Below are positions 52,882 to 61,161 of a DNA stretch of 64,000 nt, piece after piece. The stretch spans positions 2,025,649 to 2,089,648 of the forward strand of contig CP075368.1 of assembly GCA_019454185.1 (NCBI GenBank), written 5' to 3'. A model generated the notes under the pieces. It made no database searches, was not told the DNA's origin, and worked only from the letters and a program-made list of their open reading frames with translations. Made by a program: the position numbers and the translations under genes. The DNA is from Phycisphaeraceae bacterium. GTDB lineage: Bacteria; Planctomycetota; Phycisphaerae; Phycisphaerales; UBA1924. Numbering within the stretch: the first letter of the stretch is position 1; every line of letters begins with the position of its first letter.

Positions 52882-53490
52882 ATGCAAGCTCCCTTCACAC
52901 TCGGCGACCACACATTCCTCGACCCCGGACAAACCGGCTCCCTCTCACGCTTCAAGACCAAATATCGTGCCCCCATCGCCAACGCCCCACCCCCCGGCTT
53001 CCTCGCCGGATACACGCGATCACCCGCAGCATCCGACGCGTCCAGAATCCTCATCACCGGCGAGTTCTGCGGCCACGGCGAGCCCACCTTCACCGTCTTC
53101 GACATCGTGATCAACGGCAAAGACCACCTCGACATCGCCACCTACTTCAGCGAAGACGAGAATGAGGAAGAGGACGACGAGCCCCGCGAAGCGGGCATCA
53201 TCATCGCCCGCGCCCGAGGCGCGAAAGGCCCATGGTTGGTCGTCTTCTCCGAGGAATGGCGCGACGAGTACGGCGAGATGCACGTCCCACAGACGCCCGA
53301 ACTCAAGACCTTCGACCCCGAAGAAGAGAGCCAGGTGATGGAAGTCGCGCAACCCGGCTTTCTCTCCATCGGCTTCGAGTACCCATGCGATGCCGGCGCA
53401 ATCGACGAGATCTCCTGGATCGCCGTCGATGCCTGCCCGGAGGGGGATCAAGACGGCCCCTACTTCCTTGTCTCCACCGAAACCCGCTGA
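52882..53490 (+). CDS. Acidic hypothetical protein
   Basis: The 202-residue frame starts at an ATG at 52882, divergent from the lipoprotein gene with 60 bases between. No signal peptide or membrane helix is seen. A strongly acidic stretch lies near residue 95 (EDENEEEDDEPREA), between an N-terminal beta-rich part (LLTGEFCGHG-type, here ILITGEFCGHGEP) and a C-terminal part with SIGFEYPCDAGAIDEISWIAVD. No family was recognised. Base composition and codon use resemble neighbours, so it is likely a real gene. Confidence 0.65.
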   Translation: MQAPFTLGDHTFLDPGQTGSLSRFKTKYRAPIANAPPPGFLAGYTRSPAASDASRILITGEFCGHGEPTFTVFDIVINGKDHLDIATYFSEDENEEEDDEPREAGIIIARARGAKGPWLVVFSEEWRDEYGEMHVPQTPELKTFDPEEESQVMEVAQPGFLSIGFEYPCDAGAIDEISWIAVDACPEGDQDGPYFLVSTETR

Positions 53491-53525
53491 ACAGAGCTCC
53501 ACACCCGACACACATCCGCGCAACA

Positions 53526-53554
53526 AGAAGGGCTGCCACATTGGCAGCCCTTCT
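53526..53554. terminator. Bidirectional terminator between convergent genes
   Basis: A perfect 12-bp stem, AGAAGGGCTGCC/GGCAGCCCTTCT, with a 5-base loop lies between the stops of the acidic hypothetical gene (53490, plus) and the zinc protease (53579, minus). The CTTCT tail on each strand is only moderately T-rich (minus: CTTCTTGTTG). Position and symmetry make it a likely shared terminator. Confidence 0.8.
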
Positions 53555-53578
53555 GCTCGCTTACATACTCGGCAGCAA

Positions 53579-56332
53579 TCAGTCGGCGCGGATATACGCC
53601 GCCTCAAGCGCACGCGCGATCCGCTCCTTTGACTCAGACAGATGCGCCCTTGTATAGGGATCGCCGTTCGGTGCCTTCGACACGATCTCCTGAACCGCGC
53701 GAAGCTCCTCGCGTGCCAGCGTCGCCATCATGCGACCGCTCGCTCCGCCCCATGTCCTGCCCGTCGAGAGCGCGATCAGACGAGAGACATGCTCGCGCTG
53801 CAGAGCCCTTCGCGATGCCGACACCATCGGCTCACGCGCCGTCGGACGCGCATTCGAGGGATTCGCAACCTCGCTCCAGATCTCCTTCCGGATGGACTCC
53901 AGCACCTCCGGCACCGTGACAGCATCCTGCCCGGCCGGAACGCGTGCCTCATTATCGAGCACACGCCTGAACAGCGTCGGACTCATCAGACGCGTCAGCG
54001 TCGAGGTCTGCATCGCCACGACCGTGTCAACCGCGGGATAATCCGGCGACGCGCCCCAGTCCTCCCACCACTCGTCCGCACCCATCCGGGCCAGCAACTC
54101 CGGCGTAAGCCCGACAGATGCGTCACGCAGCCCGTTCTCCAGCACGAACTTCAGCGCCTTGCGCTGGTCCGCAGCGGGCACAGGCACGTTAGGCAGCTCA
54201 TCGCCGGGATCGCCCCGACGAGCCCTCGAGATGTGAACGCCGCCGATCTGCCCGGTCGCGTTCCACACCCCCGAGAAGTGCTGCCACATCACCATCTGGA
54301 ACCCCTCGCGCAGCCGCTGCCACGACTGCCCGTCCTTGACGGCCCGGTCGATCAACCTCGCACGCAGCTTCGCCGCCAACTCCACATTCCGCTGCGCCCA
54401 CATGAACGGGTCATCGCCGAGGTCCCACGTCCGCGTCCGCGGATCCGGCCCCCACGCGCCCTCGTCCGCCGTGAACGCCAACTCCGGCTCGGTCCCGCGC
54501 TTCGCGATCGGCTCGGGATCCTCGAACGTATACCCCCACTGGATCGCCCACTTGTCATACGTCCCGATGTCCGTCATCCCGTAGTGCCCGCGGAACTCGC
54601 CCGGACCGTAAACAAGATTCGTCGGGTGATAATCCATCACCGAGCCCGAGATCTGCTTCCCGCTCGCCTTCCACTCCGGCGAGTTGATCTGATCGAGCGA
54701 ATAGATGCTCGACGCGCGGTAGTTGTGCATCAGCCCGAGCGTGTGCCCGACCTCATGCATGATCACATCGCGCACCAGCGGCCCGATGTACTCCTCAGGA
54801 ACGCCGTCGATCAGGCCGTCCGGCTCATCGCCACCCTTGCCGGCCTTGTCCCCGACCTCATCGTCGAACCCGAGCATGCCGAGATTGTGCGCCAGCCGCG
54901 CCAACGCGACCGACATCGTCTTCCCCTTCGCGCACGCGCAGAACCGATGCTGCATCCCGCTCACCTTCGAGAGCTCCGAGACATCCTCGGGTGCGATCCC
55001 CAACTCCTCGGGCACAACCGCCCCCGCCATAGCGATCCGCGCCACTGTGCCGCGTGCCGCCGTCGCCGGACCGAACCCGGCGCGACGCAACGCCACCCGA
55101 GGATCCCACTCAGGATGACGCTCGATCCACTCCAACGACTCCTTGTCCATCCCCGCCAACGCCGCCTCAGGAACCATGTCCTTCCACTCACGCACCCAAC
55201 CCGAAATGAAACCCTCATCCATCACGATGTCCGCATCGCGGATCTCGCCCGTCTCAGGCACCACGCGGCACGGCCCGATCGCATACCCGATCCGCGCGTT
55301 CGTCCACCGGATGAAGTTGTAGTTCACATCCTCCGGGTCCTTATCCATGTGCGCGCCCGTCGATGCATCCTGCTGATGCACCTGGATCGCATCCACGATC
55401 CCGACCTGCTCGAACGCCTTGTTCCACGCGAGAAGCCCCTCCCGCACCCAACGCCGATACCTGATCGGCGTCGTGTGCTCGATGTAGAACACGATCGGAC
55501 GCTTCGGAGGGCTCAGACGCAGCTTCGGATCCGCCTTCTCGATGTGCCAGCGGTTCACATACCGCACCGCCTCAGAATCCGCCTGATTCTTCGAGAGATC
55601 CGAGAACACCGAATAGAAAAAGCCCACCCGACGATCCGCCTCGCGCGGCGTGTAATCCGGGTTCTCCGCGAACGAACTCATCGAGTAATGCAACGTCGCC
55701 ATCCGACCGCCGATCACCGGCACCTCGACCGCGATCTCCGCGTTGTTCGCGAATGTCTTCACGCTCTTGATCGTCGCCAGATCGTTCCTCGCCCCATTCA
55801 CAAACGCTCCGAAGAAGAACCTCGCATTCCCCAGAAGAAACGCGTCCAGATCGATCACAGGGTTCCCACCCGGACCCATCGCAACGATCGGCACCGTCAG
55901 CAACACCCGGTCCGTGTAAGACCTCGCCACGGCCGCCTTCGACTCGTTGTCGCCCGTCGACCTGATCTCCAGCTGCGGCTCAATCAAAGCCAGTTGCTTG
56001 TCGTACCGACGCCAGTACACATACCGATCGCCCGGCATCCCCCACCGCGTATAGATCGGCAGCACCCCCGCCTCAGGATCCCCCGAAGCAACCGTCGGCG
56101 CGATGTAGAACCGCTGCTGGTCGCCCCAGTTGTTCAACTCCGCCAGCATCTGCCCGTCCTTCTCCCGCGTCCAGATCGTCCAGAAAGGCGAAACACCCGG
56201 CGGGGGCGCAACCTTCTTGTACTCCTTGGCAACATCGTTGAACGGCGGAAACTCCGGCTTCTCATTCTGGGCAAACACGGGCAACGCGAGCGAAAGCCCG
56301 GCGATCAGAGAAACGATTCGTGAACGGTGCAT
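53579..56332 (-). CDS. Large secreted zinc metalloprotease (DUF5117/DUF5118 type)
   Basis: The 917-residue protein has a signal peptide (IVSLIAGLSLALPVFA). The N-terminal part matches the DUF5118/DUF5117 layout. The metzincin-like motif HEVGHTLGLMHN falls at about residues 525-536, with the Met-turn-like SVMDYHP soon after. The long C-terminal half contains SGVWNATGQIGGVHISR. It is expected to be exported and act on peptides. It is the downstream gene of the HIT gene with 60 bases between. Confidence 0.9.
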   Translation of the reverse strand: MHRSRIVSLIAGLSLALPVFAQNEKPEFPPFNDVAKEYKKVAPPPGVSPFWTIWTREKDGQMLAELNNWGDQQRFYIAPTVASGDPEAGVLPIYTRWGMPGDRYVYWRRYDKQLALIEPQLEIRSTGDNESKAAVARSYTDRVLLTVPIVAMGPGGNPVIDLDAFLLGNARFFFGAFVNGARNDLATIKSVKTFANNAEIAVEVPVIGGRMATLHYSMSSFAENPDYTPREADRRVGFFYSVFSDLSKNQADSEAVRYVNRWHIEKADPKLRLSPPKRPIVFYIEHTTPIRYRRWVREGLLAWNKAFEQVGIVDAIQVHQQDASTGAHMDKDPEDVNYNFIRWTNARIGYAIGPCRVVPETGEIRDADIVMDEGFISGWVREWKDMVPEAALAGMDKESLEWIERHPEWDPRVALRRAGFGPATAARGTVARIAMAGAVVPEELGIAPEDVSELSKVSGMQHRFCACAKGKTMSVALARLAHNLGMLGFDDEVGDKAGKGGDEPDGLIDGVPEEYIGPLVRDVIMHEVGHTLGLMHNYRASSIYSLDQINSPEWKASGKQISGSVMDYHPTNLVYGPGEFRGHYGMTDIGTYDKWAIQWGYTFEDPEPIAKRGTEPELAFTADEGAWGPDPRTRTWDLGDDPFMWAQRNVELAAKLRARLIDRAVKDGQSWQRLREGFQMVMWQHFSGVWNATGQIGGVHISRARRGDPGDELPNVPVPAADQRKALKFVLENGLRDASVGLTPELLARMGADEWWEDWGASPDYPAVDTVVAMQTSTLTRLMSPTLFRRVLDNEARVPAGQDAVTVPEVLESIRKEIWSEVANPSNARPTAREPMVSASRRALQREHVSRLIALSTGRTWGGASGRMMATLAREELRAVQEIVSKAPNGDPYTRAHLSESKERIARALEAAYIRAD

Positions 56333-56392
56333 GCATGGGCTCCGAAGATGGAGGGAATTGAAATCTGGAATGAACCGAGACGACCCGACGAA

Positions 56393-56965
56393 TCAGATTG
56401 TAAAGCCCGAGGCGATCATCCGCTGCCACACGGCCCTGTAACGTGCCGCCATGGCATCCAAAGACGCCGGAATGACCCGAACCTGTCCGATTGTGGTGAT
56501 GAAATTCGTATCCCCGCCCCAACGAGGAACGAGGTGGACGTGCAGATGCTGCGGAATACCCGCACCCGCGGCCCGACCCTGGTTGATACCCGTGTTGATC
56601 CCCTGAGGTTCCAGCGTCCGCTCAACCATCGCCGTCGCCGCAACAACCAACTCCCACAACGCCCGACGCTGGTCGGGGCCATAATCCAGAAGCGACGGGC
56701 GCGGATCACCCAGAGCCACAAGCACATGCCCCGCGGCATACGGATACGCGTTCAGCAGGATCATCCCCTGATCCGTCCGCACAATCACATGATTCTGAAC
56801 GTCACGCTCAGGGGCCAGCCAGTAATCCAAGAGAAAGCTCCCGCTCCCGGGCTGGGGCACCTTCCCCTGCTTCTCCTCCTTGTCCAGACGCTCGAGATAA
56901 TCCAAACGCCACGGGGCGGGAAGCGACGACGGCCCCATCGAAGGGTCTGTGGGCTGGTTGGGCAT
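56393..56965 (-). CDS. HIT-family nucleotide hydrolase or phosphorylase
   Basis: The 190-residue protein has the HIT motif HLHVHLV with H140, H142 and H144 (QHLHVHLVPRWGGD). The N-terminal YWLAPERDVQNHVIVRTDQ and ILLNAYPYAAGHVLVA are the other two strands of the fold. The spacing fits the AP4A phosphorylase-like bacterial branch rather than small HINT proteins. Substrates are usually dinucleoside polyphosphates or nucleotidyl conjugates. The first ATG is taken as start, but no ribosome site is seen. Confidence 0.9.
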   Translation of the reverse strand: MPNQPTDPSMGPSSLPAPWRLDYLERLDKEEKQGKVPQPGSGSFLLDYWLAPERDVQNHVIVRTDQGMILLNAYPYAAGHVLVALGDPRPSLLDYGPDQRRALWELVVAATAMVERTLEPQGINTGINQGRAAGAGIPQHLHVHLVPRWGGDTNFITTIGQVRVIPASLDAMAARYRAVWQRMIASGFTI

Positions 56966-57038
56966 GCGGAGAGAATGGTAACGGCCTCAGCCCCGGCCAG
57001 AAAGACAAACCGGAGCCCGAATCTGTACCATCTGAGAC

Positions 57039-57494
57039 GTGAAGCCAACCGTCTACCTCGAAACGTCTGTCGTGAGCTATGTGGCCGCACGGCCAAGCCG
57101 AGACATCGTCGTTGCGGCACAGCAGCAACTGACTCACGAATGGTGGAATACCCGCCGAAGTGACTTCGAACTCGTCATCTCAGACGAAGCATCCGCAGGC
57201 GATCCAGATGCCGCCGCTCGTCGCCTGAAGTTTCTCAGTGGCTTACGTGTCTTGCGACCGACCGACGCAGACGCCTCCCTCGCTCAAGCCCTGGTCGCGC
57301 GGCTCTCCCTTCCACGGCGAGCCGCAATCGACGCACTTCACATCGCAATCGCCGCTGCGAATAACGTTCAATACCTGCTGACATGGAACTGCTCGCACAT
57401 CGCAAACGCCGTCCACCGCCCAGGAATACAATCTGTGTGCGTCGAAAGTGGTCTATCACCCCCGCTCATCTGCACACCGCAAGAGCTCATGTGA
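57039..57494 (+). CDS. PIN-domain ribonuclease, type II toxin (VapC-like)
   Basis: PIN-domain toxins cleave RNA with a metal-binding acid cluster. The 151-residue protein has YLETSVVSYV at the N-terminus, with Glu8 where most VapC proteins have Asp, then ISDEAS (Glu50) and RRAAIDALHIAIAAANNVQYLLTWN, with Asp98 and the DALH block. Ordinarily the antitoxin comes first; here a small basic gene follows within 8 bases. The first acidic residue being Glu is common in this subfamily. A toxic role is inferred from the family. Confidence 0.88.
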   Translation: MKPTVYLETSVVSYVAARPSRDIVVAAQQQLTHEWWNTRRSDFELVISDEASAGDPDAAARRLKFLSGLRVLRPTDADASLAQALVARLSLPRRAAIDALHIAIAAANNVQYLLTWNCSHIANAVHRPGIQSVCVESGLSPPLICTPQELM

Positions 57495-57502
57495 GGCCTC
57501 GA

Positions 57503-57691
57503 ATGGCACGCGATCCGATCATTGATGAAGTCCGTAAGGTGCGCCAAGATCTGCTCGCCCGCTTTGGCCACGACCTGAACGCATACGTAAAGCATCTGAA
57601 CCAGAAGCATGGTGCCTCGAAACGCGCTTCCAAACCCGGCGCGACAAAGCCGAAAGCATCCAAGCGCCCCGGAAAGGGCCGTGCGGCCTAG
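57503..57691 (+). CDS. Small basic protein, likely antitoxin partner of the PIN gene
   Basis: The 62-residue protein starts at 57503, 8 bases after the PIN stop. Its N-terminal 35 residues (ARDPIIDEVRKVRQDLLARF, followed by GHDLNAYVKHL) match a recurring small-protein pattern found beside PIN genes in many bacteria. The Lys/Pro-rich tail (KPKASKRPGKGRAA) is unusual and likely flexible or nucleic-acid binding. There is no clear DNA-binding fold. The assignment as antitoxin rests on pairing, spacing and the conserved head. Confidence 0.65.
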   Translation: MARDPIIDEVRKVRQDLLARFGHDLNAYVKHLNQKHGASKRASKPGATKPKASKRPGKGRAA

Positions 57692-57743
57692 CACCAGTCC
57701 AGCCCTGTGACTCGGCCAAGCCAAGCCACACTACCATTCCACC

Positions 57744-58313
57744 ATGCCTACAAAGCACGTGGTTGTATTCCCCGGCTCCTTCGATCCCGCAACATACGGG
57801 CACCTCGACGTCATCCGACGCGGCAGACGCCTCTTCGACGAACTCATCGTCGCCGTCGGACGCAATCCCGGCAAAGACTCACTCTTCTCCGCCGACGAAC
57901 GCGTCGACATGCTCGAACGCCTCCTTACAGAGATGGTCGCCACCGAACCCGACGCCGCACCCGTCCGCATCAAGGCCTTCAGCGGGCTCACCGTCGACTT
58001 CGCCCGAGAGGTCGGCGCGACCGCCCTCCTCCGCGGCGTGCGCAACCTCTCCGACCTCCAGTACGAGGTCCAACAGGCCGTCACCAACCGCGAAGTCGCC
58101 GGACTCGAAACCGCCTTCGTCGTCGCAGGCCAGACCTTCGCGTACACCTCGTCGAGTCTCATCAAGCAGATCGCAGCGATGGGCCGCGACCTCACCCCCC
58201 TCGCCAGCATGGTCCCCCCACTCGTCGTCGAGATGCTCCGCCAGAAAAAAGCCGCCAAGCACCCCTTGCTCAAACGCCTCGCAACGAGCAACGACGGAGC
58301 TGTTGAAAGCTGA
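57744..58313 (+). CDS. coaD: Phosphopantetheine adenylyltransferase
   Basis: CoaD catalyses the fourth step of coenzyme A synthesis. The 189-residue protein has the nucleotidyltransferase motif TYGHLD within VVVFPGSFDPATYGHLDVIRR. It also has VGRNPGKDSLFSADERVDML, ATALLRGVRNLSDLQYEVQQA, and the C-terminal SSSLIKQIAAMGRDLTPL (ISSS-type motif). The length is slightly above the usual 160. It stands apart from other coenzyme A genes. Confidence 0.96.
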   Translation: MPTKHVVVFPGSFDPATYGHLDVIRRGRRLFDELIVAVGRNPGKDSLFSADERVDMLERLLTEMVATEPDAAPVRIKAFSGLTVDFAREVGATALLRGVRNLSDLQYEVQQAVTNREVAGLETAFVVAGQTFAYTSSSLIKQIAAMGRDLTPLASMVPPLVVEMLRQKKAAKHPLLKRLATSNDGAVES

Positions 58314-58332
58314 AGGGCTCGGAGGGGGTGCC

Positions 58333-58368
58333 ATCAGTTCCCGGCGAGCGGTGCGAGCCGGAACTGAT
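58333..58368 (+). repeat. Palindromic repeat downstream of coaD
   Basis: ATCAGTTC (58333-58340) pairs with GAACTGAT (58361-58368), with CGGC/GCCG continuing the stem around a single-base bulge and an 11-base loop (GAGCGGTGCGA). No T run follows. It could serve as a terminator-like structure or be a dispersed element similar to others in this window. Confidence 0.5.
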
Positions 58369-58421
58369 GCTCGTTCGTACACCTGCATCTCCCGCCGCCC
58401 CACTACCATTCACACGCTCAT

Positions 58422-59504
58422 ATGCAGATCGGTACGCGCGACATCTCCGCCGCCAATCCACCCTACATCATCGCCGAAATCGGCGTGAACCACGATGGTT
58501 CGGTCGATCGCGCGCTCGAACTGACCGACGCCGCTGCCGACGCCGGAGCGGACGCCATCAAACTCCAGTTGTTCGAAGCCGATCGCCTGATGTCCGCCGC
58601 CGCCAAACTCGCCGCCTACCAGAAAGCCGCGGGAGAGAGCGACCCCGTCGACATGCTCCGTCGCCTGGAACTCTCCATACCCGACATGGCCCGCATCGTC
58701 GAGCTCGCCCACGCACGATCCATCCACGCGATCGTCACCGTCTTCTCCACCGAACTCGTCGACGCCGCCGAATCGCTGCCGTGGGACGCCTACAAGACCG
58801 CATCCCCCGACATCGTGCATCGTCCTCTGCTTGAACGCTTGGTCGCGACAGGCAAGCCCCTCATCATCAGCACCGGCGCGAGTACGATCGACGAGGTCTC
58901 CCGCGCGCTCAGTTGGTTGACCGCTCGCGATGCCGCCGTACCAAGCCGCACGGCCCTGCTCCAGTGCGTCAGCAGCTATCCGACCGCGATCGAACACGCC
59001 GAACTCGGCGGCATTCTCGCCCTCGGCGAGATCTTCGACGGTCCCATCGGCTACAGCGACCACACGCAGGGCGTCGGCACCGGCGCGATCGCCGTCGGGC
59101 TGGGCGCCCGCATCCTCGAGAAGCACTTCACGTATGACACGAACGCCCCGGGGCCCGACCACGCGGCGTCGCTCGAGCCACGAGACTTTGCCCGCTATGT
59201 GGAGCTTGCCCGCGACGCCGCACTGGCCGCGGCAACCGACAATCGCAAATCCCAGTTCGAAGGCATTGAGCCCGTCAAGCGTGTGATCGCGATCGAGGAG
59301 GATGTGCGAAAGCTCTCGCGTCAATCGGTCGTGACCACGCGCTCATTGCCGGCGGGCCACGTGCTGTCCGCACGCGACCTGACGGTCAAACGCCCGGGAA
59401 CAGGCGTCCCGGCGTTCGAGTTCGCGACGATGATCGGAAAGAGATTGAAACGTGATGTCGCTGGCGATGTGCCGCTGACACCGATAGATCTTACTCTCGG
59501 ATAG
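58422..59504 (+). CDS. NeuB-family sialic acid (nonulosonic acid) synthase
   Basis: NeuB-type synthases condense phosphoenolpyruvate with an amino-hexose to form nonulosonic acids. The 360-residue protein begins MQIGTRDISAANPPYIIAEIGVNHDGSVD (as two parts), with KLQLFEADRL and YKTASPDIVHRPLL. GKPLIISTGAST, CVSSYPTAIEHAELGGILAL and YSDHTQGVGTGAIAVGLGA are near-invariant in the family. The C-terminal SAF domain is present (LPAGHVLSARDLTVKRPGTG). Whether the product is sialic, legionaminic or pseudaminic acid cannot be told from sequence. No other nonulosonate gene is adjacent. Confidence 0.92.
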   Translation: MQIGTRDISAANPPYIIAEIGVNHDGSVDRALELTDAAADAGADAIKLQLFEADRLMSAAAKLAAYQKAAGESDPVDMLRRLELSIPDMARIVELAHARSIHAIVTVFSTELVDAAESLPWDAYKTASPDIVHRPLLERLVATGKPLIISTGASTIDEVSRALSWLTARDAAVPSRTALLQCVSSYPTAIEHAELGGILALGEIFDGPIGYSDHTQGVGTGAIAVGLGARILEKHFTYDTNAPGPDHAASLEPRDFARYVELARDAALAAATDNRKSQFEGIEPVKRVIAIEEDVRKLSRQSVVTTRSLPAGHVLSARDLTVKRPGTGVPAFEFATMIGKRLKRDVAGDVPLTPIDLTLG

Positions 59505-59519
59505 TTCAGTTCTTGGTGG

Positions 59520-59539
59520 CACCGCTCTCCAGAGCGGTG
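59520..59539. repeat. Palindrome CACCGCTCT-CC-AGAGCGGTG after neuB
   Basis: A perfect 9-bp inverted repeat with a 2-base centre lies 16 bases after the NeuB-family stop. The stem is GC-rich, but no T run follows on the plus strand, so it is either a weak terminator or a dispersed short palindrome of the kind seen in other planctomycete genomes. Confidence 0.6.
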
Positions 59540-59592
59540 TGCCTTCGCGTGTAACCCTGCTGGATCATCGTGAGGATTCGCTCACCGACGCC

Positions 59593-59964
59593 TCACGCCG
59601 CAACCCGCGAGTAACTCACGCGGCAGCCGATCCTGCTCACGCCCGCCCCACGCTGCGAACGCACCACCGTCCCCTTCTCGCTCGTGCTCCGGGGCAGGTT
59701 ATACAACGTCACCGCCGAACCCACCGCCACATCGATCTCGCACGCGATCCCAAGCCCCTCCGCGCTCTCATCGATCAGATCCACATACGCGATCGAGACC
59801 GCGCCCGAAGGATCCGTGAACGCCGCCATCGCACGACCCTCAACAGGCGAACGTGTCGCACCCCGACGCTCAAACACCAACCTCTCGCTGTATGGACTCC
59901 GCTCGCAACCCGGCTTGCACTCAAAGCACACACTCGCGCCCGGCCGTCTTGAAATCGCCGACAT
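59593..59964 (-). CDS. PilZ-like protein
   Basis: From the ATG at 59964 (GAGG 8 bases upstream) the product has 123 residues and no signal peptide. It starts MSAISRRPGASVCFECKPG, then SPYSERLVFERRGATRS and the strand-rich middle GAVSIAYVDLIDESAEGLGI. GSAVTLYNLPRSTSEKGTVVRS and RIGCRVSY close it. The strand pattern and the D/N-x-S-x-x-G-like element (DESAEGLG) resemble PilZ domains that bind cyclic di-GMP. The classical RxxxR signature is not clear, so ligand binding is doubtful. It lies alone. Confidence 0.55.
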   Translation of the reverse strand: MSAISRRPGASVCFECKPGCERSPYSERLVFERRGATRSPVEGRAMAAFTDPSGAVSIAYVDLIDESAEGLGIACEIDVAVGSAVTLYNLPRSTSEKGTVVRSQRGAGVSRIGCRVSYSRVAA

Positions 59965-60161
59965 GGTGCCGCCCTCGTCTAGGTGCCCGCCGCCAATCCA
60001 CCCGATCCACGCGGCACATGCACCCACGCGTTATCGTCCCCGAACCGCCCCCACTTCAGTCAACCACCCCACCTCCGCCCCAGAAACATACGACTACACC
60101 GGCCCTCCGCCCCCGCTCCGTCATCTACCGGTCCTCCTCCCACCACCCCGCAGTCTGCCCC

Positions 60162-60229
60162 TTTGCTATTTGCTATCTGCAATTTTTCCCCCCCGCCCCT
60201 CTGCCCCTTCGCCCCTTTGCCCCTTTGCC
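60162..60229. repeat. Micro-tandem repeats in the only long non-coding gap
   Basis: Within the gene-free stretch 59965-60350, plus-strand units TTTGCTA, TTTGCTA, TCTGCAA (60162-60182) are followed by a C run, then GCCCCTCT, GCCCCTTC, GCCCCTTT, GCCCCTTT and GCC (60195-60229). The 7-base and 8-base units resemble the simple repeats inside dus. The remainder of the gap (59965-60161) shows C-rich sequence without structure I could recognise; 60229-60267 is a terminator and 60268-60350 shows nothing. Confidence 0.7.
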
Positions 60230-60267
60230 AAAAAAGCATGAACCCCAGCCGATGCCGGGGTCCATGC
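60229..60267 (-). terminator. Intrinsic terminator of the PEP-CTERM-type gene
   Basis: On the minus strand GCATGGACCCC (60267-60257) pairs with GGGGTTCATGC (60246-60236), an 11-bp stem with one G-T pair and a 10-base loop. It is followed directly by a run of six T residues (60235-60230). It lies 84 bases downstream of the PEP-CTERM-type stop. This is a textbook intrinsic terminator. Confidence 0.88.
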
Positions 60268-60350
60268 CGCACGAAGGGAACGGAATGGGGTCTTTCACGC
60301 GGAACGTCGCACGTGCTCGCGACGACGCGGGGGTGTGCCGATCAGAGACC

Positions 60351-60980
60351 TCAGCGACGCCGGCGGCCGGCAAGGATGCCCGTCATGCCGAGCAGTGCGA
60401 GCGAACCGGGGGCGGGAACCACGCCCGTGATCACGCGGATCTCATCGATCTCGGTGGACTGCTGCAAGCGGACCCACACCGAGTTCGTCTCCATATCAAC
60501 CGCGACACGGTCGAACGCATCGATCTCCACGCCGCGATACGGGCTGAGACTGTAGAGCGTCGTCGCAAGCCCGAGATCAACATCCGTCGCGACCAGGCGG
60601 TTCCGCGTCACGATGATGCCGAGGATCGGTCCGTCGAACCCGAAAGAAGCCTCGACCAGCATCTTGATATTGGTGTCAGTGTCCATGTGGATGAGATGGC
60701 TCGAGATCCTCGTTCCCGCAGGGATCACATGGCCCCGCAGCGACGCCGTTCCCTCAAGCATCCCGTGACCCGCCCAATCAACCGCGAGGTCATAAGGAAG
60801 CGCGATATCCTGACGCTCATTGATCGCGTAGATCGTCGTCGCGCCCTCAAGTGCACCGACTTCCATCGACATCGGAGGCGCAACGACTGTGCCCGCGCCG
60901 CTTGTCCAGATCACATCAGCAAGTGCAACGTTCGAGATCAGACAGAGCGACATCCCGGCCCACAGATTCGTGCGCTTCAT
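60351..60980 (-). CDS. Secreted protein with PEP-CTERM-like C-terminal anchor
   Basis: The product of 209 residues starts at 60980, with AGGAG 7 bases upstream. It has a signal peptide (TNLWAGMSLCLISNVALA) and a C-terminal VPAPGSLALLGMTGILAGRRRR in consecutive parts. This is the planctomycete form of the PEP-CTERM sorting tail: a VPAP motif, a hydrophobic segment and an Arg cluster. The mature domain is beta-rich (EIDAFDRVAVDMETNSVWVRL) and has no recognised family. The sorting enzyme exosortase is not in this window. Confidence 0.88.
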   Translation of the reverse strand: MKRTNLWAGMSLCLISNVALADVIWTSGAGTVVAPPMSMEVGALEGATTIYAINERQDIALPYDLAVDWAGHGMLEGTASLRGHVIPAGTRISSHLIHMDTDTNIKMLVEASFGFDGPILGIIVTRNRLVATDVDLGLATTLYSLSPYRGVEIDAFDRVAVDMETNSVWVRLQQSTEIDEIRVITGVVPAPGSLALLGMTGILAGRRRR

Positions 60981-61161
60981 CTCCATTCTCCTTTTGTGCT
61001 TCGCTTGTGCTCCGGGGCCTTTGGGGCTCCTTCGCGTCGGCGATATGGACAAGATGCCCGATGGCCGGAGAAAGGCCAGCGGTCACACGGATTTGCCCAG
61101 ACTCAGACGTGAGGCCGTCCCGCGCCACCCGAAACTCTTGCCTCAATTGAACATACGCGGG

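Noticed and set aside
53642..56323. An 893-codon plus-strand frame opposite the zinc protease
   Set aside because: It is the complementary shadow of a well-supported protease gene; its Arg/His/Pro-rich sequence shows no fold.
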